From Gnetum montanum (Eukaryota > Streptophyta > Gnetopsida > Gnetales > Gnetaceae), in the NCBI GenBank assembly GCA_015680685.1, contig MNCI01034636.1, positions 354,869 through 390,596 of the forward strand: 35,728 nucleotides of DNA, read 5' to 3'. Within the stretch, counting starts at the first letter, position 1; each line of letters starts with the position of its first letter. The translations under genes were made by a program, and so were the position numbers. Positions 30,212-35,728 of this stretch are shown one piece after another. Under the pieces are notes generated by a model. It did no database searches, had not been told where the DNA came from, and saw only the letters and a program-made list of their open reading frames with translations.

Positions 30212-32999
30212 ATGGCCCCCAAATGAGAACAACAAGGAGGACCCTCTAACGGTGCATCCAAATGGCCAAGGAGAGGCAGAGGCCAAGCACCTCCCATAGA
30301 ACATGCAAAGTAGGAGGCACAATCATTCAACATTCATCAAGAACCCCTTGTTACTACACAATCTAGGCATGTAGAAGGTGGAGAAGGCAAGGCACCTAAA
30401 TAGGGACAACATCTCATGTTGTCTCCAGAATGCATTCAAGCAATTCGGGAAAGGTCCACATCAGCTGCAGTGATCATGGAACTCAACTTTGGACCCTTTA
30501 CCAGATTTTCCCCTGAGTCAATTAGAGATCAACTTAAAGGATCTCCACTATGGCCTATTCTCTCAGAGAGTGGCGAATGGTATTTGGGGAAGATGTACCA
30601 ATTTTGGCATAATAAGAAAGAAGGCACCACTACTGATATTGGTGGGATTTCAATTGATTTCTCTACCAAGGCCATTTCAAAAGTTTTGAACCTTCCAAAT
30701 ACAGGGCCCAAGGTTGCTCACCTATCCACTTGCTCTAATGCTGATGCATAGAAAATATGGTTAAAAAGGACGTATAGCAAGGAGGATAAAACATGTGGGG
30801 AGCTCACACTTGAAAAGAGAATCTATTTCAAAACTAGCACCTATCACCTCTTCCTAGCAAAAGGATTAAACAGAATTTCCACCTATGCAGCCAAAGGAAG
30901 TGCAACCTGATGGGCAAGGTTGATGTCAAATTACCCCATCTATATCTCACCAAAATATTAAGGTGGTTTGAAGAACGTAAGATAGGGAAGTTTGCATTGC
31001 CTTTCCCCTGTCTAATTAGGAAGTTGTGTCGGCATGCTGGAATTCTAGGGTACACTAATGACATCCCTAAAAAGGCTCAAAATGCCTCATATGCTAAATT
31101 ATTGAAGCCACCAGCACCAAGAAAAGATGCTAGTGAGACACTAGAGCTTGAACAAGAGCAGATAGTTGGGCCCACTACACCTTAAACAACTGGGCCCAGC
31201 CAACTTTCAAACACAAGGATAGGAAGTGAGGCCTAGCACACAACCCACAAGCTAGCAAGACCAACTGCCACCGCCGCCGTAAGACTATCGACTATCGATG
31301 AACCATCTCTGGGCCATCGCAAAAATGGTCAATTGGGGAAGTCATGATGAGGCTAACCTCTTCAAGGTCATTGATGATGCCATACAACCCACGATCTCAA
31401 TTGATCACACATGGGGTAAGGTTTCTATACAAATAGGAGGAGGGGAATCACATTGGTCACAACAGATCTCTAGAAACACTGCATCTTTTTAAGTGTAATT
31501 AGAAACTAGTGAAGGCACCATAGTAGTGGTTATGCAACACCAAGATGTAGCGAGAGTAGTAGAAGTGGTCACAGACCATATCAAAGAATCATTCAATGTT
31601 CCTATTGTGCCATCGGTAAATTTTACAGAAGCCCACGATGCTCAAACCTTAGCCAGTCCCTTGATGACTTCTGCAAATCATGAGGATGTTTTGGATCAGT
31701 TACTGCAAATAGGACAAGTGATGACGTCCTTGTTTGACATCCCTCAAGATGTCACAACAACACAATCAGACCTTATCTCCACAAAAGGAAAGCTGGTCAT
31801 AGCGGAGGTTAGGGCCAAACATGCAGAGGATGAGTTAAAAAGACTCCAAGAGAAGTTCGCTACCCTGCAAGTTGAACAGCAGGATCCATTCCAATTTATC
31901 CTAGCTGACTAGCTAGAGTCATTTCGGACAAAGCAACTAAATAAACTATTAGAAGAAAATAAAATGGTGGTAGGGGAAAAAGAGAAGGCTGGTTGGGATG
32001 CTTCAAAGGCACATGCTCAAACATATGCATATGCCAAAGCACTCAAGGCCTTACAAGAAGAAAATAAACACCTTGCCGTTAAAAATCTCTAATTGACCAC
32101 AATCAAAAAACAAAAGAATGTTCTAGAGGAGAATTTCTAGCAAATACAAGAATAATTAATAAGGGTCAACTAGGACATGAATCACTTAGCTAGAAAAAAA
32201 AACCCTCTCAATGAAGGAGGTACGTGCAATCCGTCAAAAGATGACTATTGAAATAAGTGCATGATAAAATGAGGCTAAGCAACATGAGAAGCTAAAGAAA
32301 CATTTCCAAGATTAGGTGGGGATGTACAAGCATATCATTGAAAAATAAATCCATATGGCCAAAGCCCATATCAACACTCTTAGTGCTCAAAACACTTTCT
32401 AGCGGGCCATACTAGATAATTACGCCTTTGCCCACCAAGCAGAACTAAAGAACCAGGACCTGCAAATCCATGATCTCATTGGGTACATGGAGTTGGAAAA
32501 CCTACGATATGCCAACTTAGCCTTGTTGACAGTAGGACATCCAAGGATAGAATTGGAGAAGTAGGTAGTAGCAACCTACGCCAAGTATGAAGTAGAATTT
32601 GCAAAACACAAAAAGAAACTATAGAAATTAGAGGTAGCAAATTCTGAGTTAGAGGTGGTCAAGACCAACTACCAAGGGCAAAAAGATGTTGCGACAAATT
32701 TGGCTCGATGGCTCATGGATTACCAAGAATGTAGAGACAAAGCCAGAGCCTACGAGGAGGAACAACGGTTGTTTGCAACTTGGTACATCAAAGCCAATCG
32801 AATGTTTCTACAATTGCTGTGTCCATGGGAGGTGTCAACTCCATCAAATATTAGAACATCAGCATGGATGGCACACAATCCCTGAACCAAAGAGGAAAAG
32901 CTTTAGGTGCTCCTTCAAAGATATCCATTTCCAAAGCCTAGAGCACAAGATAAGGGGAAGAGGACTATGGAGGAGCCACCACCACCAAGAACCACATGA
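30212..32999 (+). pseudogene. R4 3' ORF (env position), decayed
   Basis: It starts MAPK like R1 and ends EEPPPPRTT then TGA (32997-32999), giving 2788 bases against 2787 in R1. Conserved blocks: SPECIQAIRERS, MELNFGPF, SPESIRDQLKGSPLWPIL, YQFWHN, STKAISKVLNLPNTGPKVA, YLTKILRWFEERK, LPFPCLIRKLCRHAGI, then a Pro/Gln linker and a coiled coil (STKGKLVIAEVRAKHAEDEL and onward). It changes frame near 30910 and returns, and shifts again before 32655. TAG stops at 30311, 30401, 31220 and 32313 are at the same codons as R1 stops 594, 684, 1518 and 2595. No membrane segment is visible; function is unknown. Confidence 0.8.
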
Positions 33000-33170
33000 G
33001 TTCCAACAATTTTGTCATTTGTATTCTATGTTGGTGTCCTAATTTTGTTTTGTTTAATTTCACACTGCAACATGAAGTAATGCATAGTTAGTCAATAATC
33101 CCATACCTATCCACTATGTAATCAAATGAACTCATTCTCATTTTGATTGTTAGACTCAAGGACGAGTTGT

Positions 33171-33188
33171 TATTCAATCATGGGAGTA
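33171..33188 (+). other. R4 polypurine tract
   Basis: TATTCAATCATGGGAGTA directly precedes the LTR's TGATGA. One of the G's seen in R1 and R2 is now A. The upstream block ACTCAAGGACGAGTT matches R1. Confidence 0.78.
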
Positions 33189-34052
33189 TGATGAATCACA
33201 TTTTGCCAGGCCCTGATATCGAATACTCGATATCGGGTACATGATGTCATAGCCTAGATAACGATATCGAATACATGATATTGTGATTCCTGTGTTGGCC
33301 TATAAATATAGCACTTAGGCACATAGGAAGGGAGTCAGTTGGTAAGTCTTTAGGGTAGAGTCATTTTGTCAGTTTTCAGTTAGTTTTCAATTCTCTCCCA
33401 AGTGCATGCCCGTAGTGTGATGATCGTAATTGTACAGAACCTTTGTTCAAGTATGACGTACTTGGACATGCACACAATCGACAATAAAGATTGAGATTAC
33501 TCCATCATTGCAGCATTCACTTAGTTTTTAATTATTTAATTGTTAATTATTATTTATTATTTTCTTAGTTAATATTTCCTTATTGTTATTTACTATTCCT
33601 ATTGTTAATGCGGAAGGAGTACGTCTTTATCATGAACATTTAAGTGTAACTACATGGTAACCCAGTAGTGTATCTAGTAGTGCTCAAGTAATATGTGCTT
33701 GATAACCCTAGAAGTAGTACATGAGGTCCAAGATGCGTACAGATGATTAAGGATGGATACTCATCACACTTAGGCTAGTTTAGATTTTACTTCATATTAC
33801 TTATTAGCTTAATCAAGATTATTTCTCATCATCTCTAGGAGTAGTCTAGTGTTAGAAATCATATCATACACCTCACTCTAGACTAAACCATACGTCACAA
33901 AGAAAATACTAGTTCAAGTGGGAAGACAGTGAATTGTGATCAACGTGTAACTATCTAAGTACCACAACTAGTCCATCTGCGGAGTTTGACCGGATCACGC
34001 ATACACGCTTGTATTCATATGCTTGAGTGTAGGGGTACCTCACCGCTCATCA
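33189..34052 (+). repeat. R4 3' LTR
   Basis: The 864-bp LTR ends CGCTCATCA at 34052, followed by CATGT. It has GATATC palindromes (33215-33283), TATAAATA (33301-33308), ACAATAAAGATTGAG and the shared GGTACCTCACCGCTCATCA terminus. Confidence 0.93.
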
Positions 34053-34057
34053 CATGT
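34053..34057. repeat. R4 target-site duplication, right
   Basis: CATGT is identical to 24911-24915. Confidence 0.9.
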
Positions 34058-34530
34058 TTAATAGCCTAAAGTCTAGACAAACTCTCCATTGTCCTTCTCT
34101 CTTGGTACAATAACAAGTTGGCTTATCTATTCATTATCTATGACTAGATAAATGAATCCTACCTTGAGAATTTGTCAAATTCATTTTTTACAACTTGTTT
34201 TAATTTTGGATTCAATCTCCTTTGCAGTTGCCTCTTAGGTTTAATGATGAAGTTTGTGTAGATTCAATGTTGACATATGCATGGATGTAGTCATGTTAAT
34301 TTATCATATGACCAAGCAAAGATTGTTGATCAGCTATTAACTACCTTTAGTAGTTTTCCTTCTATTTCTTAGTAACCTGGGCATTGATGATTACTGACTT
34401 TCCATTGTCAAGAAATGCATATTCCACTAATGCTAGTAAACATTGCAGTTACAAGGGATCTTGTTGTAAATATTTTAGTTACAAGGGCTCTTGCTTAGAA
34501 ATATTAGGGATTTCCAAATCTTCCCAATGC
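34058..34530 (-). pseudogene. R3 reverse transcriptase N-terminal region
   Basis: Reverse-strand fragments: a linker with two 10-codon repeats (~34507-34447), then VEYAFLDNGKSVIINAQVTK, LLKVVNS-STIFAWSYDKL, a stretch aligned to the CMHRI box (LHPCICQH), KRQLQRRLNPKLKQVVKNE, QLVIVPREK and QWRVCLDFRLLN. These are the pre-RT linker and first RT motifs of Athila-type pol (usual form AIGWTIADIKGI, QRRLNP, WRVCIDYRKLN). Stops and frameshifts are present. The reading continues at 24910 after R4 is removed. Confidence 0.85.
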
Positions 34531-34819
34531 ATTTCTACTTCTTTTCTATACTCTCCTTTGAAGAGTTGGCTCTGGATGTGCTCCATTTCATCCATCTTGT
34601 CAATGTAAACACTTGTGAGGATTTCAGTTGGTTCCATCCATATTGTGGAATTGGAGCTATCTTTTGTTATTAGCCATTGGGTACCTTCTTATTTTGTGGC
34701 TACTGCATATAGGCACCTTTGGACGTTTGTGGTTTCAACACACTTATTACATGTTGTAATTAATGTGCTCTTTACAGCCCATATTTTCTACACTCAATGG
34801 TACCCTGTGCCATTTTACA

Positions 34820-35240
34820 TGATGCATGGAACCCTCTTCTTCTCAATCTTTTCAAACTCATTTTCCTTTGAAATTTCTAAGGAGAGGTCTTTGATCCCTA
34901 ATTTGACATCTATTGTACTTAGCCACACCCTTCCCATGATAATTTAGAAGTCCCTTTTACAGTTAGTTACATTGATAATCATGAAGTTTGCTAGATATGA
35001 ACATTCGCACATAGTGATCATAATATCCTCCAATAATTCCAAGGGAATAGTGATGGATTGATCGACAAGCTCTAACTTGATGTTACATTTCTTAAGTGGA
35101 TGCACATTCCAAGTTTTATACATTTCTTAAAAAATTAAGTTCACACCAAAACCTAAACTTAGTAGAGCCTTGCATGAATCATTTCCTACAACCTATAAAT
35201 AAATTAAAGGACTTATAGCATCAGTTATTTTCCTAGGAAG
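34820..35240 (-). pseudogene. R3 retropepsin-type protease, decayed
   Basis: Reverse-strand text includes KALLSLGFGVNLIF (catalytic DLG box with Asp replaced by Ser), KKCNIKLELVDQSITIPLELLEDI, ANFMIINV, IIMGRVWLSTIDVKLGIKD and LSLEISKE. It aligns with R2 12000-11640. In contrast to R2 the Gly survives and the catalytic Asp is lost, so the two copies broke the active site independently. Confidence 0.8.
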
Positions 35241-35338
35241 GTGTCCTACCTTTATCCAATTTGTGATTACATGTGTTAACATGATAGTGTGCACATTTTG
35301 TGGTTTTTGATTTGAAGGTGGCTCAATGAGTATCTCTA
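35241..35338. repeat. Left arm of a 98-bp perfect inverted repeat
   Basis: It is the exact reverse complement of 35631-35728. The following base is the only N in the window (35339). The right arm ends on the last base of the window. Confidence 0.97.
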
Positions 35339-35339
35339 N

Positions 35340-35728
35340 TTCATAGACCTACCACTCCATAAGCTGAATCTCCTTCTACTTACAATTCTTATTATCCACC
35401 ACAACACTTTGCACCTCACACATCCACTTCTTTGCCATCTACATTGTCTATGTAAGGTAAAATACCACTATAGCCTTAGTAATGCAATCTCACATGGATC
35501 ATGAATTTACAATTGGATGATAATTCAAGTGGTTTTCAGCATAAGCTTCAAAAAAGGGCCTTCTTCAAGTCCAACAATCCACCTAAATCCTTATAGGCAC
35601 TTGTGGCTTTGAATCCTTTTCAAACTACTTTAGAGATACTCATTGAGCCACCTTCAAATCAAAAACCACAAAATGTGCACACTATCATGTTAACACATGT
35701 AATCACAAATTGGATAAAGGTAGGACAC
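35340..35728 (+). pseudogene. Inverted fragment of gag-protease linker
   Basis: On the plus strand the text reads NSYYPPQHFAPHTSTSLP (Pro/Tyr-rich end of gag), KRAFFKSNNPPKSL and MLTHVITNWIKVG, aligning with R2's MNLQPATSS, KKRRPLFRTKSLDK and MLTHTITDWIKVGH. This is the stretch that should lie just upstream of the R3 protease, but in the opposite orientation. Its last 98 bases repeat the start of the R3 segment inverted. The simplest reading is a contig joined in the wrong orientation. Confidence 0.8.
35631..35728. repeat. Right arm of the 98-bp inverted repeat
   Basis: It is the reverse complement of 35241-35338 without a mismatch, although every other duplicated sequence in the window shows heavy divergence. 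It stops exactly at the window end. Confidence 0.97.

Larger units (their letters stand above)
24916..34052 (+). mobile_element. R4: complete LTR-to-LTR element, gag plus 3' ORF, no pol
   Basis: The 9137-bp element has 5' LTR 24916-25759, PBS 25761-25778, gag 25893-28250, a spacer, the 3' ORF 30212-32999, PPT 33171-33188 and 3' LTR 33189-34052, flanked by CATGT. No protease, RT, RNase H or integrase motif was found on either strand, so it depended on another copy to move or lost pol later. It sits inside the RT of R3, in opposite orientation, and is therefore younger than R3. The two LTRs agree at roughly nine of ten bases over their central part by eye, so it is still old. Confidence 0.93.
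34058..35338 (-). mobile_element. R3, 5' part (protease and start of RT)
   Basis: This continues R3 on the other side of R4. In element orientation it runs from the gag-protease linker (35338) through protease (~35240-34870) and a linker to the RT N-terminal region (~34440-34058). It matches R2 12200-11424 closely in order and spacing on the plus strand. It is broken at 35338 by an N and an inverted segment. Confidence 0.83.

Noticed and set aside
30212-32999. Retroviral-type envelope glycoprotein
   Set aside because: Position fits, but no signal peptide, cysteine pattern, fusion peptide or membrane helix is visible in any copy.

Overview
This looks like nuclear, intergenic DNA from a seed plant with a repeat-rich genome. 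I find no supportable host protein-coding gene, tRNA gene or rRNA gene. Almost everything recognisable is decayed retrotransposon: four copies of one divergent Athila-type Ty3/Gypsy family (called R1-R4 here), one L1-type LINE and one tRNA-derived SINE. The plant origin rests on the tRNA-Asp primer binding sites, the Athila-like protease and integrase motifs, and a 3' ORF resembling the 'putative plant transposon protein' domain. I cannot name the species.

Layout. 1-4231: 3' part of R1 (+), with a ~929-codon 3' ORF (495-3281), polypurine tract and 3' LTR. 4232-6040: AT-rich, nothing recognised. 6041-6254: SINE (-) with a 20-bp target duplication. 6655-8706 and 15444-~16490: one LINE (+), split by R2. 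8707-15443: R2 (-), with gag and protease only. 16492-18300: AT-rich, with a 141-bp two-copy tandem repeat. 18301-24915 and 34058-35338: R3 (-), with protease, the start of RT, the end of RNase H, integrase and the 3' ORF. R3 is split inside its RT by R4. 24916-34052: R4 (+), complete from LTR to LTR with a 5-bp target duplication (CATGT), carrying gag and the 3' ORF but no pol. 35339-35728: an inverted piece of gag-protease linker after a single N, probably a mis-oriented contig.

No copy is intact, but together they outline the ancestral order: LTR, tRNA-Asp PBS, short leader, gag with a zinc knuckle, Pro-rich linker, protease, RT, RNase H, integrase, a G-rich internal tract, a non-coding spacer, a second G-rich tract, a large 3' ORF, PPT, LTR. 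Each copy lost a different block, so any movement of late copies probably needed proteins supplied in trans.

The most interesting items are: the 3' ORF, a conserved globular domain followed by a long coiled coil with no visible membrane segment; its decay pattern in R1, with 14 in-frame stops, all TAG or TAA, no frameshift, and four TAGs shared with R4; a branch-point/acceptor-like site just upstream of it; tandem palindromes built on GCGATATCGC beside the LTR TATA box; and internal copies of the polypurine tract.
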